Position numbers and translations under genes: made by a program. A stretch of DNA of 64,000 nt from Psychrobacillus vulpis (GTDB lineage: Bacteria; Bacillota; Bacilli; Bacillales_A; Planococcaceae). This document shows positions 35,102 through 44,395 of this stretch, one piece after another; positions within the stretch are counted from its first letter, which is position 1; each line of letters opens with the position of its first letter. The stretch spans positions 62,294-126,293 of the forward strand of contig NZ_VDGI01000004.1 in assembly GCF_006861825.1 (NCBI RefSeq), read 5' to 3'. Under the pieces are notes generated by a model that was given only the letters and a program-made list of their open reading frames with translations, was not told the DNA's origin and did not search any database.

Positions 35102-36475
35102 TTAACCACTTATATTATATGGAAAAAAAATACGGAATGTAGTACCTTTACCTAGTGTACTTTCGACCTCTATTCTTCCTTCATATTCCATCACGAGCAT
35201 ATTCACAATACTTAAACCAAGACCTGATCCACCCTTCGATTTTGTACGAGATGAATCGACTGTATAAAATCGATCAAAAATTTTGGATATTTGATCTTTC
35301 GGAATTCCTATACCATTATCTTCAACCGTAATAATGATATGAGTTTGATTTTTCATTACTTTAACAATTATGTTTGGCGTATTTTCATTGTATTTAATCC
35401 CATTGTCTATAATATTTCTGATAATTTGTTGAAGTGCTGTTTGTTGGACTGATACATAATAATTTTCATCTATGTCCATTTTTATTGATACAGAAGGTTG
35501 TATTAACTCATATTCTTTTTGTAATAGTAACACCACATTTAAAATATTTGTTTGTAGGTCCTCTTTTGTATTTTCTCTTCTTGCAAGCTTCAACATTTCT
35601 TCCTTTAGTTTTTTCATCTTTTGGATTTCTTCCAGTGATATATTTAATGACTCTTCTAATACCTCTTTATCATCTTTCCCCCATCGGTTTATAAGTGATA
35701 AATGTCCTTCAATTACTTGTACAGGTGTTCTTAATTCGTGCGAAATATTGTAAATGAATTCATCCTGTCTATTAATTGTATCGGAAACTTCATGCATTAG
35801 TTGTTTATATATTAATAGCAATTCTCCTATTTCATCTTTTGTGGAATAGTCAAAACTAACTTCATTAGAAAACTTGTGTTGTTTTGCTCGTTGCATCTCA
35901 TTTCTTAGTTCTTTGATAGGTTTCAATAAAATAGAAGATAGTGTGTACCCAATGAGAGCAGATAACACAAGGGAAATAAGGGCAAAAATAACCATTGCAA
36001 TTAATATATATCTCATCACCTGTGAAAAATTCTCTAAACTATGTGATATTTCTACGTAACCAGAAAAAGTTCCGAAATTTACTTCTGCTACCTTATAAAA
36101 TAAAGGTTGATTATTAATCACTTCTCGTTCAAATTCAGGAGACAATTGGTTGGAGAATTCCGGGAAATTACTCGCGTCATTTATTCTAAGTATTTCAATC
36201 CCATCTTTGTTTACTAATCGAATAGATTGCTCCTGATTGACGATTTGGTTTAACAATGTACGATTTCTACCAATATCTTGAATGGTAAGAAATGGCCCTT
36301 TAGATTCTAAAAAAAGGACTACTTCGTTTAATGTGTTTTGTGCAGATTTCTTTTCAGAAATAATCATCCAATTATAAAGTGAAAAATATAATATGATACA
36401 CATTGTCAGAAAGCTTAAAAAGATAGAGATTGCTGAACTATATGTCCATTTTCTTTGAAGTGTCCAGTTTTTCAT
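35102..36475 (-). CDS. Sensor histidine kinase, ArlS/YkoH-like
   Basis: 457 residues. Two membrane helices (about 12-37 and 157-180) enclose an extracellular sensor of some 120 residues; then HAMP (about 181-234), the HisKA box '[20 protein letters not shown]' with the phosphorylated His, and an ATPase domain with '[12 protein letters not shown]', '[11 protein letters not shown]' and '[13 protein letters not shown]'. It phosphorylates the response regulator encoded just upstream; the two reading frames overlap by four bases. The signal is unknown. Confidence 0.94.
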   Translation of the reverse strand: MKNWTLQRKWTYSSAISIFLSFLTMCIILYFSLYNWMIISEKKSAQNTLNEVVLFLESKGPFLTIQDIGRNRTLLNQIVNQEQSIRLVNKDGIEILRINDASNFPEFSNQLSPEFEREVINNQPLFYKVAEVNFGTFSGYVEISHSLENFSQVMRYILIAMVIFALISLVLSALIGYTLSSILLKPIKELRNEMQRAKQHKFSNEVSFDYSTKDEIGELLLIYKQLMHEVSDTINRQDEFIYNISHELRTPVQVIEGHLSLINRWGKDDKEVLEESLNISLEEIQKMKKLKEEMLKLARRENTKEDLQTNILNVVLLLQKEYELIQPSVSIKMDIDENYYVSVQQTALQQIIRNIIDNGIKYNENTPNIIVKVMKNQTHIIITVEDNGIGIPKDQISKIFDRFYTVDSSRTKSKGGSGLGLSIVNMLVMEYEGRIEVESTLGKGTTFRIFFPYNISG

Positions 36476-37143
36476 CCTCTCATCACATATCCAACTCCTC
36501 TTACAGTCTCAATCATATTGGATACTTTCGGTAACTTCTTTCTTAAATGTCTAATGTAGACATCCACTACATTCGTTTCAACCTCTGCATCATAGCCCCA
36601 AACAGTTTCTAAAATAGCATCTCTGGATAGAACATTATTTTGGTTTTCCATCAAATAGACTAACATATCAAATTCCGTCTTAGTTAGTTCAATTTCCTGA
36701 TTCTCATAGAAAACCTGATATGCATTTTTATCGATCTTTAACTGTCCAATCGTTAATACCGATTTTACTTCGACTAGTGGACCCAATCTCCTCAAAACTG
36801 CTCGAATCCTTGCTAGCAACTCTTCAATTGCAAATGGTTTGACAACATAATCGTCAGCACCAGCTTCTAAACCTGAAACACGATCGATGATTGCATCGCG
36901 AGCAGTAATTAGAATTATAGGTATAGATTTTTGTTTCCTAACTCTTCTACAAATCTCAAGACCATTTAAACCTGGAAGCATAACGTCCACTAAAAGCAAA
37001 TCATAGTTATTGGAAAGTGCTAATTCTATTCCCTCTCTACCATCGTTTGAAACAGTTACTTGAAAGTTTTCATGTTTTAACTCTAACTCCACAAATTTTG
37101 CAATATTTACTTCGTCTTCAATTAATAAAATGTGACGATCCAT
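36472..37143 (-). CDS. Response regulator, OmpR family, ArlR/YkoG-like
   Basis: 223 residues: receiver domain with acidic pocket 'LLIEDEV', phospho-acceptor Asp53 in '[10 protein letters not shown]' and switch Lys in 'YVVKPF', then a winged-helix DNA-binding domain with '[15 protein letters not shown]' and '[11 protein letters not shown]'. The sequence is close to S. aureus ArlR in many positions; ArlRS controls adhesion and autolysis there. It is transcribed before and overlaps the sensor kinase gene. Confidence 0.94.
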   Translation of the reverse strand: MDRHILLIEDEVNIAKFVELELKHENFQVTVSNDGREGIELALSNNYDLLLVDVMLPGLNGLEICRRVRKQKSIPIILITARDAIIDRVSGLEAGADDYVVKPFAIEELLARIRAVLRRLGPLVEVKSVLTIGQLKIDKNAYQVFYENQEIELTKTEFDMLVYLMENQNNVLSRDAILETVWGYDAEVETNVVDVYIRHLRKKLPKVSNMIETVRGVGYVMRG

Positions 37144-37172
37144 ATGTATGACCTACCTTTTAAAATAGCCGT

Positions 37173-38855
37173 TCAATATGAACTTTGAACGGCATTTGTA
37201 TACATAAAATTGTTTTTACCTAGTTTTTTGGCAGTGTACAGTGCTTGATCTGCATTATCTAGTAATTCGTCTACTGTTATTCCATCATCCGGAAAAATAG
37301 ATATACCAATAGAAGATGTTGGTGTGAAGCAATGTTCGTCAATCGTCCAACCTTTTTTTAATATATTTTGGATTTTTGTTACGACTGCTTGTACTATTTC
37401 ACTAAAACCCTCTCTATAATCATTTATTTGATCGGCAATAATAACGAATTCATCTCCACCAATTCGATAAATTTTATATTGGTAATCTACACTTTCTTGT
37501 AACTTTTCGGCAAAAATGCTTAAAAATTGATCTCCCACGTCATGTCCGAACTGGTCATTCACAGATTTAAAATCGTCTCCATCGATATATATTAAAGCAA
37601 CATTCGGATTACTCTGATTGACAGATTGAATGACAACCGGAAAATCATAATGAAAAGATCGACGATTTGGTAATCCGGTTAAACTATCATGATACGCCAT
37701 AAATTTTAGTTTATCTTCTAACTCTCTTTTCTCTGTTATTTCTCTCGATACTACAACAAACCATTTCTCTTCTTCCCCGTCTCTATTTCTTTTAGCAGCT
37801 GTAAAACATGTGTCTGTCCAAATAGTATCCCCATCTTTAGTTTTCAGTAATAATTCAGTCCGATGAATCGCGTTTTCTTTTATTATAGGGAATTTTTTTC
37901 CCTCTTCCGAATGATTCATATCATTTGATACTAAGTTTAAGTAGTATGTTCCAAGTAACTCTTCTTTATCATAATGTAAAATAGTTTCATGACTAGGGGA
38001 TGAATAGAGTAAATAACCTTCTTCATCGGTAATTGCTATAAGATCATTTGAATATTCTGTTATAAGTTCAAATGTTCTTTCAATATTACGTAATTCATCG
38101 ATAATTCTTTTCTTCTCAGTTGTATCGAATTGGATGGTTAAGTATTTTTCTATTTCTCCATTTTCATTCATAATCGGTATGACATTTGCATCTACCCAAT
38201 AAAAGGAACCTGATTTTGTGCGATTACGAATTTCTCCTCGCCAAATATTCCCTTCTTCCACTGTTCTCCACAGTTCTTCAAAAAATTCATTTTCATGAAA
38301 ATAGGAGTTAATCATTTGAAAAGACTTTCCTATTAGTTCACGTTGATCAAATTGACATGTAGTTTCAAACACATGATTGACCATTTCGATAATCCCGTCT
38401 TTATTAGTCATTGCAACTAGTGCTGCACCATTAATGCCTTTTTTATAACTTTCTAAAACATATGTCGAAGTTTTCATTTCTTCGGTACGAGATATTTCTT
38501 TTGTAGTTGCAAGAATATATTGAGTTTCCCCATCATAAATAGGGATAGCAGTTGTTTCATTAACTAGTGTTTCGTTAAATAAACAATGATGATCTTGATA
38601 AAAAATTGATTTATTCTCTTTAAATGCTCTATTATAATTATTTATTATAGTTTTAGAGTGAAACTCTTCCAAGCATTGCTCTAGCGTCAAACCGATTGGA
38701 CTCTCGGAAAAAATTACTTCTGCTTTTTTATTAATATATTCATATACAAATGATTGATTATTTTTTCTCATCAGAAACACATAATCATCGGCTAAATCAT
38801 ATAATAATTTGAATTGGTTTTGAGAAATAAATTTTTGTGTCATTTTTTTAAGCAT
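37173..38855 (-). CDS. PAS-GGDEF diguanylate cyclase
   Basis: 560 residues, soluble: about three PAS-type domains (near 10-125, 145-255 and 265-385) followed by a GGDEF domain (about 395-555) with 'HDSLTGLPNRRSF', 'YIDGDDFKSVNDQFGHDVGD' and an intact 'RIGGDEF'. It should make c-di-GMP in response to redox, ligand or light sensed by PAS. The allosteric RxxD inhibition site is not present five residues before GGDEF. A c-di-GMP-type riboswitch occurs at 18331-18442. An ATG four codons downstream is better spaced from the AGGGG box. Confidence 0.93.
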   Translation of the reverse strand: MLKKMTQKFISQNQFKLLYDLADDYVFLMRKNNQSFVYEYINKKAEVIFSESPIGLTLEQCLEEFHSKTIINNYNRAFKENKSIFYQDHHCLFNETLVNETTAIPIYDGETQYILATTKEISRTEEMKTSTYVLESYKKGINGAALVAMTNKDGIIEMVNHVFETTCQFDQRELIGKSFQMINSYFHENEFFEELWRTVEEGNIWRGEIRNRTKSGSFYWVDANVIPIMNENGEIEKYLTIQFDTTEKKRIIDELRNIERTFELITEYSNDLIAITDEEGYLLYSSPSHETILHYDKEELLGTYYLNLVSNDMNHSEEGKKFPIIKENAIHRTELLLKTKDGDTIWTDTCFTAAKRNRDGEEEKWFVVVSREITEKRELEDKLKFMAYHDSLTGLPNRRSFHYDFPVVIQSVNQSNPNVALIYIDGDDFKSVNDQFGHDVGDQFLSIFAEKLQESVDYQYKIYRIGGDEFVIIADQINDYREGFSEIVQAVVTKIQNILKKGWTIDEHCFTPTSSIGISIFPDDGITVDELLDNADQALYTAKKLGKNNFMYTNAVQSSY

Positions 38856-38945
38856 TCCCCTATCAAATTTCTTACATATATCCTTTAATGATATGTATTT
38901 AATAAAAGAGTTACAAGTATTTTAATCTAATTTTCTAAAAAAATG

Positions 38946-38975
38946 TTTACAAAAAATTAATAATTAGTGTAAGAT
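38946..38975 (+). promoter_or_regulatory. SigA-type promoter upstream of the tRNA-like element and GNAT gene
   Basis: TTTACA (38946-38951), an 18-bp spacer and TAAGAT (38970-38975). The predicted transcript would start about 55 nt before the tRNA-like sequence. Confidence 0.5.
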
Positions 38976-39033
38976 ATTTCTCTATGCAAATTGTATAAAA
39001 CTTAGTATATTATAAATGCAAATAATTTTATAA

Positions 39034-39123
39034 GGCAAAGATTACTTTGCCGTGGGAAGGCAAATGGTGCGCCACCAGTTTTGAGCTGGTCCTAGTAGGT
39101 TCGATTCCTACCCCGAAATTTTT
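39034..39123 (+). ncRNA. tRNA-like element (UUG anticodon loop, degenerate acceptor)
   Basis: D-arm GGC-AAATGGTGC-GCC (39059-39073), anticodon arm ACCAG-TTTTGAG-CTGGT (39074-39090, anticodon TTG as in tRNA-Gln), 4-nt variable loop, and a perfect T-arm GTAGG-TTCGATT-CCTAC (39095-39111). The acceptor stem is poor: CCGTGGG (39050-39056) against CCCGAAA (39112-39118) gives 3-4 pairs, with no CCA. A hairpin GGCAAAG-ATTA-CTTTGCC (39034-39051) sits just upstream and overlaps the 5' acceptor strand. A T6 run follows. Best seen as a pseudo-tRNA or a tRNA mimic in the leader of the GNAT gene; 38856-39201 has no protein gene. Confidence 0.5.
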
Positions 39124-39201
39124 TATGCAATTCGAAATGAAAAATTTCAGGGAACCTAGGATGATTATGCTCATTTTTGGTTCTTTAAGGGGGCGCTTTT
39201 T

Positions 39202-39747
39202 TTGATTAAAAAGAGAGAATTAAACGAATGTACTTCACTATACGAATTAATGTCTGAACCTAGTGTGCTAGCTTTTGTACGTCATAAAGCGAGTTCAGCA
39301 GATGAATACTGGTTTATGACTAAGCAATTAATGGAAGATGAAGAAAATGGAAATGCTGTTAGTAGAACAATTTTTAGTGATTTCGGTCAACCTATAGGCA
39401 CTATAAATTTGTTTGATATTGAAGACGGAGCTGGGTTTCTAGGCACATGGATTGGAAAACCGTTTCAAGGACTTGGATATAATAAAAAAGCGAAAGAACA
39501 ATTCCTACATGAATTATTTTTTGAAACAGATATCCATACTGTATTTTTACGAATTCGTAAAAATAATGTTAAAAGCATACGTGCAACAGAAAAACTTCGT
39601 TATGCACTAAAAGCAAATGAAACTCATCCACTTATCTATTCTGAGATTAATAAAAAGAACGACATTTATGATCTATACTATATTCCTAAAGACCTCTTCC
39701 ACTTAAGTATGTTACAAAGTAATACGGAAGAAGAACAGGCTATGTAA
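39202..39747 (+). CDS. GNAT acetyltransferase, RimJ/RimL-like
   Basis: 181 residues. 'GTWIGKPFQGLGYNKKAKEQ' is a pyrophosphate-binding loop of the GNAT type and 'RIRKNNVKSIRATEKLRY' the following helix. RimJ/RimL-like enzymes acetylate protein N-termini or small molecules; substrate unknown. Start TTG 39202-39204 behind AAGGGGG. The leader contains the tRNA-like element described separately, and an intrinsic terminator follows. Confidence 0.8.
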   Translation: MIKKRELNECTSLYELMSEPSVLAFVRHKASSADEYWFMTKQLMEDEENGNAVSRTIFSDFGQPIGTINLFDIEDGAGFLGTWIGKPFQGLGYNKKAKEQFLHELFFETDIHTVFLRIRKNNVKSIRATEKLRYALKANETHPLIYSEINKKNDIYDLYYIPKDLFHLSMLQSNTEEEQAM

Positions 39748-39780
39748 GGCGTAATACCAGTTCTTATATTGTAAAATAAT

Positions 39781-39810
39781 ACTCCCGTCAAATTGTAAAT
39801 TGACGGGAGT
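39781..39810. terminator. Bidirectional intrinsic terminator
   Basis: ACTCCCGTCAA/TTGACGGGAGT stem between the convergent GNAT and murG genes; U-rich tail on the plus strand, weaker on the minus. Confidence 0.8.
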
Positions 39811-39820
39811 TTCTTTTTTC

Positions 39821-40897
39821 TTATTTTTTAAAAGTAAGAAGAGTATCAACGAATTCGGACGGTGTTTTAGAAGAATTAGCTGATTTCTGATTGGAAATAA
39901 TGTCATCTCTTTTATTTACTAATGTTGTAATTGAATCTAAAAAAGAATTTGGAGTTAAATTCTCTTCTTCTAAAACAATAGCGTATCCTTTTTCTTCAAA
40001 ATAGTTTGCGTTTAATACTTGGTCCCCCCTACTTGCATGAATTGATAATGGAATTAATAGCATTGGGAACTTTAATGCTAGAAACTCAAAGATGGAATTT
40101 GATCCCGCTCTACTTATTACATAATTCGACATTTTCAAAAGATGTGGCAATTCATTTGTAACATACTCAAAAGCAATATAATTAGGTTTTCCTACTAATG
40201 AATTATTAATGTTTCCCTTACCACAAAGATGAATGATCTGAAAATCTTTTGTTAAAGCATCTATATTTTCATAGATAGATTCATTTATTTTTGTTGCACC
40301 TTGACTTCCGCCCATAATAATGATTGTATCTTTTCCATATTTAAACCCGGTAAGCTTCTCCGCAATAATTGCGTCCCCATTAAACAAATCTGGACGAATA
40401 ATGGCACCGATAGAAGAAGATTTGTCTGATGGTAAGTATTTCAATGTTTCATTAAAAACGGTAAAAATATGCTTTGCAAAGCTCATTGCTATTTTATTCG
40501 CCAGTCCTGGAGTGATATCAGACTCATGAATAACAACTGGAATATTTGCAAGTTTTGCAGCAAGTACGACTGGAACAGAAACAAATCCACCTTTAGAAAA
40601 AACAAGTGAAGGCTTAACTTTCTTTAAAACTCTTGCTGCTTGCAGAGTACCATAAAGTACTTTAAATGGATCAGAAAAATTTTTAATCGAAAAATATCTT
40701 CTCAGTTTCCCATTGGATATCGAGTGATATGGTATCGAAGGGAAATTATCTGTTATAATTGGTTTTTCTATTCCATCGGAGGAGCCAATATAATGTATTT
40801 CATAGCCTCTATTTATTAATTCTGGGATAATTGCCTGATTTAATGAAACATGTCCAGCAGTTCCTCCACCTGTTAATACAATTGTGTTATTATTCAT
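39821..40897 (-). CDS. murG: UDP-GlcNAc transferase MurG (solitary copy)
   Basis: 358 residues of GT-B fold. Motifs: N-terminal 'LTGGGTAGHVSLNQAIIPEL', 'HESDITPGLANKIAM', 'GGSQGATKINESI' and 'ISRAGSNSIFEFLAL', all diagnostic of MurG. It adds GlcNAc to lipid I to make lipid II at the inner membrane. It sits alone, outside any mur/fts cluster, so it may be a second copy like MurG2 of the B. cereus group. Divergent from the MATE gene. Confidence 0.92.
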   Translation of the reverse strand: MNNNTIVLTGGGTAGHVSLNQAIIPELINRGYEIHYIGSSDGIEKPIITDNFPSIPYHSISNGKLRRYFSIKNFSDPFKVLYGTLQAARVLKKVKPSLVFSKGGFVSVPVVLAAKLANIPVVIHESDITPGLANKIAMSFAKHIFTVFNETLKYLPSDKSSSIGAIIRPDLFNGDAIIAEKLTGFKYGKDTIIIMGGSQGATKINESIYENIDALTKDFQIIHLCGKGNINNSLVGKPNYIAFEYVTNELPHLLKMSNYVISRAGSNSIFEFLALKFPMLLIPLSIHASRGDQVLNANYFEEKGYAIVLEEENLTPNSFLDSITTLVNKRDDIISNQKSANSSKTPSEFVDTLLTFKK

Positions 40898-40942
40898 TCA
40901 TAATCTCCTAACTATTTTATAACTTTAAAGGATGTATGCAAA

Positions 40943-42301
40943 ATGCAAGAAACGAAAACATTACCTGAAAAAAGCATTAGAATGATTAAAATTGTCTTAC
41001 CTATATTAATCACTCAAGTAGCTCTCTATTTAATGACCTTTTTTGATGTATTAATGACAAGTAAATATAGAATTGATCATTTAGCAGGTGTTTCCATTGG
41101 TTCATCTCTTTGGGTTCCTATATATACTGGGCTAACTGGTATATTATTAGGAATTACGCCCATTGTAGCACAATTAATGGGAGCAAAAAAGAAGGAAGAA
41201 GTTCGTACCTTCGTCCAACAAGGATTTTTTATTGCAGTTGTTTTAGCTATTCTTGTTTGGATTGCAATTTTACTGTTCATCGATCCTATACTTAATCGGA
41301 TACCACTTGAAGATAGTGTACGCGATGTTGCAAAAAATTATTTATTTATGATGAGCATAGGACTTATTCCACTTTTCCTTTATAGTGTACTCCGTTCTTT
41401 TATAGATGCTTTAGGCAGAACTAGAGTATCCATGTTTATCACTTTATTATCAGCCCCAATTAACATTGTACTAAATTATGTATTCATTTATGGAAAGCTT
41501 GGTATGCCTGCACTTGGTGGTGTAGGAGCAGGTCTTGCTTCAGCACTAACCTATTGGGTCGTATTGCTAATTGCTATTATAATTGTCTATAGAACAAAAC
41601 CTTTTGCCCCATTAAGGATTTTCAATAATTGGAGTAAACCTTCCATAAACAAAATTAGTACATTAACAAAAATCGGTTTACCAATTGGATTATCCATATT
41701 TGCGGAGACGACAATTTTCTCTGCTGTAACACTCTTAATGAGCGCATATTCGACAGAAGTTATTTCTGCCCATCAAATCGCGTTGAACTTCACTTCTCTT
41801 TTATATATGATTCCTCTAAGTATTGCAATGGGAGCTACAATATTAGTCGGTCATGAAATTGGTGCAAAACGATACAAAGACGCCAAAACGTATAGTTGGT
41901 TAAGTGTTGCAACAGCAGTAGCATTTAGCTTTGTTTCTGCATCGATACTATTGCTTTTTAGAGAACCTATCGCTGCAATATACACAAATGATCAAGCAGT
42001 GTTAACACTCACTGTTCAATTCTTTTTCTTTGCAGCACTTTTTCAACTTTCTGATGCGATACAAGCGCCAGTTCAAGGAGCCCTTCGAGGATACAAGGAT
42101 GTTACGATTACATTTATTATGGCTATCATCTCCTACTGGGTAATTGGCCTACCAACAGGATATGTATTAGCTAATTACACTTCCTTTGAACGATTTGGAT
42201 ACTGGATCGGTCTTATTGTTGGACTTACATTAGGTGCAATTACACTTGGAATCAGACTCATATATTTACAGAAAAAAATTACTAAAAACGACGCAGTCTA
42301 A
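40943..42301 (+). CDS. MATE-family multidrug/cation antiporter, NorM/YojI-like
   Basis: 452 residues with about 12 membrane helices, two internal repeats of six. 'GVSIGSSLWVPIYTGLTGIL' and the second-half counterpart 'AMGATILVGHEIGAKRYKDA' are typical MATE elements. It exports cationic drugs by Na+ or H+ exchange. The length and sequence are close to B. subtilis YojI. A terminator overlaps the stop codon. Confidence 0.93.
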   Translation: MQETKTLPEKSIRMIKIVLPILITQVALYLMTFFDVLMTSKYRIDHLAGVSIGSSLWVPIYTGLTGILLGITPIVAQLMGAKKKEEVRTFVQQGFFIAVVLAILVWIAILLFIDPILNRIPLEDSVRDVAKNYLFMMSIGLIPLFLYSVLRSFIDALGRTRVSMFITLLSAPINIVLNYVFIYGKLGMPALGGVGAGLASALTYWVVLLIAIIIVYRTKPFAPLRIFNNWSKPSINKISTLTKIGLPIGLSIFAETTIFSAVTLLMSAYSTEVISAHQIALNFTSLLYMIPLSIAMGATILVGHEIGAKRYKDAKTYSWLSVATAVAFSFVSASILLLFREPIAAIYTNDQAVLTLTVQFFFFAALFQLSDAIQAPVQGALRGYKDVTITFIMAIISYWVIGLPTGYVLANYTSFERFGYWIGLIVGLTLGAITLGIRLIYLQKKITKNDAV

Positions 42302-42314
42302 CTGCGTCGTTTTT
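42284..42314. terminator. Bidirectional intrinsic terminator
   Basis: AAAAACGACGCAGT with its complement, U-runs on both strands, shared by the MATE gene and the convergent gerAC. Confidence 0.85.
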
Positions 42315-43377
42315 AATCCATGACTCCCGTATCTGTAATATTAATACTAACTTTCGGAACAATCGTTAACGTTGGATATATATCTTTCCACTTACCTTCT
42401 TCGAATAAATCTTGATGAAATGCTCGAGCAATTCTACCTAAACCGAGCGCATCACTATTTGCATCATGTAGAATTTTAACTATTTTCTCCATATCTGTTG
42501 TTAACTTTTGTTGTAAAAATTTTTCTAACTCTTTTTTTCTTTCCTTGTTTTGAAAATCATTTTTATAATATTCCATTATTCCAATCTTTATCTTATAGTC
42601 TATATGAATAGTTGTACCATCCCACTTCATGTCCTTATTTATTTGTTTTATATTTATTGTGACTGGTACGTTTTTATCCATATAAGTTATATATGCATAC
42701 TTACCAATTTTGTCCATCATTACATTCAATAATATTGATTCTTCTCTTTTTAACGTCTTTCCGGTGAAATTACCTTCGTCAAAAAGAGCCAATCCACCGA
42801 CCTCTGGAACATCATTTTCATTTGAGATTTTGATATACGGCAGTACTAAATCTATCCCTTCATCCAATAAATACGAACAAGCCAATTGCAAATCAATATC
42901 CGGGAAAATAGATTTTTGAACGAACCCTTTTACTAGTTGGCTGTAATAATTATTTACATTGCCGCCCATTTTTTCACCATATTTTATAAATGGTTCAGCA
43001 CTTCCTTCAGTTATTAACATAGAAGTATTCAACCGATTTCTAGCATTCCTATAATACATATCCAATAAACTGTACAAGTCATGCTCTGCTAATTGATCTG
43101 ATATTAAAATGCTAGACAGTTTAGATAAGTCTACCCCTTCACTTACTTGTAAATCGATCTTTTGTCTAACCTCTTCCACTGAAGCACCTTCTGCTTTCAA
43201 GAAACTAAACTCGCCAGCATTCTGTTGTTGTCCTGGAATTCCAAAGTACCCTTTTAGTTCACCAATTTCACCATCAAACCCTATCATAGGTACAATTGCA
43301 ATATCTTTGTTTGGCCGCTCATCCCAGCAACCGCTTAGTAACAACACGATAAAGACAATACTAACTATTTTTTTCAC
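42313..43377 (-). CDS. gerAC: Spore germinant receptor C subunit (GerAC family lipoprotein)
   Basis: 354 residues with lipobox 'LLSGCW' (Cys17) and the Ger(x)C pattern: 'DIAIVPMIGFDG', 'GVDLSKLSSILISDQLAEHD' and an end region '...NSDALGLGRIARAFHQ'. It is anchored on the outside of the inner spore membrane and completes the receptor with A and B subunits. It overlaps the B-subunit gene by 17 bp. Confidence 0.93.
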   Translation of the reverse strand: MKKIVSIVFIVLLLSGCWDERPNKDIAIVPMIGFDGEIGELKGYFGIPGQQQNAGEFSFLKAEGASVEEVRQKIDLQVSEGVDLSKLSSILISDQLAEHDLYSLLDMYYRNARNRLNTSMLITEGSAEPFIKYGEKMGGNVNNYYSQLVKGFVQKSIFPDIDLQLACSYLLDEGIDLVLPYIKISNENDVPEVGGLALFDEGNFTGKTLKREESILLNVMMDKIGKYAYITYMDKNVPVTINIKQINKDMKWDGTTIHIDYKIKIGIMEYYKNDFQNKERKKELEKFLQQKLTTDMEKIVKILHDANSDALGLGRIARAFHQDLFEEGKWKDIYPTLTIVPKVSINITDTGVMD

Positions 43378-44395
43378 GTAATGACTTCCTCCAGCCTCTT
43401 AACATAATAAATAAAGGAAATAGTATGCCAAAAAATAAATGGGTGTACAATAATCCATCATGTAATTTTTTTACCATTTCCCTAGTGATAAAAAACGCAG
43501 GTAGGATAGAAACAACAATATGAATGAAAACCGTAAATTTAATACTACGAGTATACATCGTCTTATATAAATGAAGCCCTAAAAACATAAATAATGTAAT
43601 CGAAATAACACTCCAAGTCATCCAAATATACGTAAAAAATAAATCTAATCTCTGTAAAAATGTAATCTCTTGTGATTTAAGTAGGTACATGATCGTTACT
43701 GGAATTATCTGTATTTCTTTTAAGGAAAAAAATAGGAGTGAATAAATAATAGTTATTACAAAAAAAAGGGTAAAGATTAGTTGATAAAGAGCAATTTTTC
43801 GGTAGGTAATTTGTTTTTTATCTTGCACAAATGGTCGTAAGATTAAATACGCTTCTATTCCTATAAACGCATATATAGTTTTTCCAAAACCTTCCATCCA
43901 TTGTTTTAGTTCTATTTCACCTATTGGAAAAAAATTTGTCCATGTCAAATCTTTTGTAGACAGACTCAACATCGCGAAAAACACAAAAATAAACGGTATT
44001 AATATAACCGAAATATTAAAAATCACTGCATATTTACTAAGATTTGCGTAAAGCGATATAATCGCCATTAAACTAATTACTATAAAAGCTGGAGTTAGAG
44101 GAAATGCCCATAATTTTAATACAAAGTCAATATAAGTTAAAAAAATTACAACAATTGAGTACCAATATAACTGGTATAACCATTTTTCAAATTTGTTCAT
44201 TTTAAAATACTTATAGTATTTATCGAATAGGATAAGTAATAATAAATGCAAACCACTCACTATGACAAAAACGATCCATGCATTTTGCTCTGCTGCATTA
44301 ATTACACGTGATTGGAAAGAAATAAATACAGTACCTGTTTGCAGTATAAATAAAAATAAAAATAACTGCTTATTAGATATAGTAAACTTAGCCAT
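43361..44395 (-). CDS. gerAB: Spore germinant receptor B subunit (GerAB family)
   Basis: 344 residues, about 10 membrane helices of the APC-transporter fold; this subunit binds the nutrient germinant. 'FGKTIYAFIGIEAYLILRPF' is a typical GerAB stretch. It overlaps gerAA by 8 bp and gerAC by 17 bp, so the three are one operon. Ligand specificity cannot be predicted from the sequence. Confidence 0.93.
   Translation of the reverse strand: MAKFTISNKQLFLFLFILQTGTVFISFQSRVINAAEQNAWIVFVIVSGLHLLLLILFDKYYKYFKMNKFEKWLYQLYWYSIVVIFLTYIDFVLKLWAFPLTPAFIVISLMAIISLYANLSKYAVIFNISVILIPFIFVFFAMLSLSTKDLTWTNFFPIGEIELKQWMEGFGKTIYAFIGIEAYLILRPFVQDKKQITYRKIALYQLIFTLFFVITIIYSLLFFSLKEIQIIPVTIMYLLKSQEITFLQRLDLFFTYIWMTWSVISITLFMFLGLHLYKTMYTRSIKFTVFIHIVVSILPAFFITREMVKKLHDGLLYTHLFFGILFPLFIMLRGWRKSLREKNS

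Noticed and set aside
39034-39123. Functional tRNA-Gln
   Set aside because: The acceptor stem does not pair and no CCA end is encoded; kept only as a tRNA-like element.
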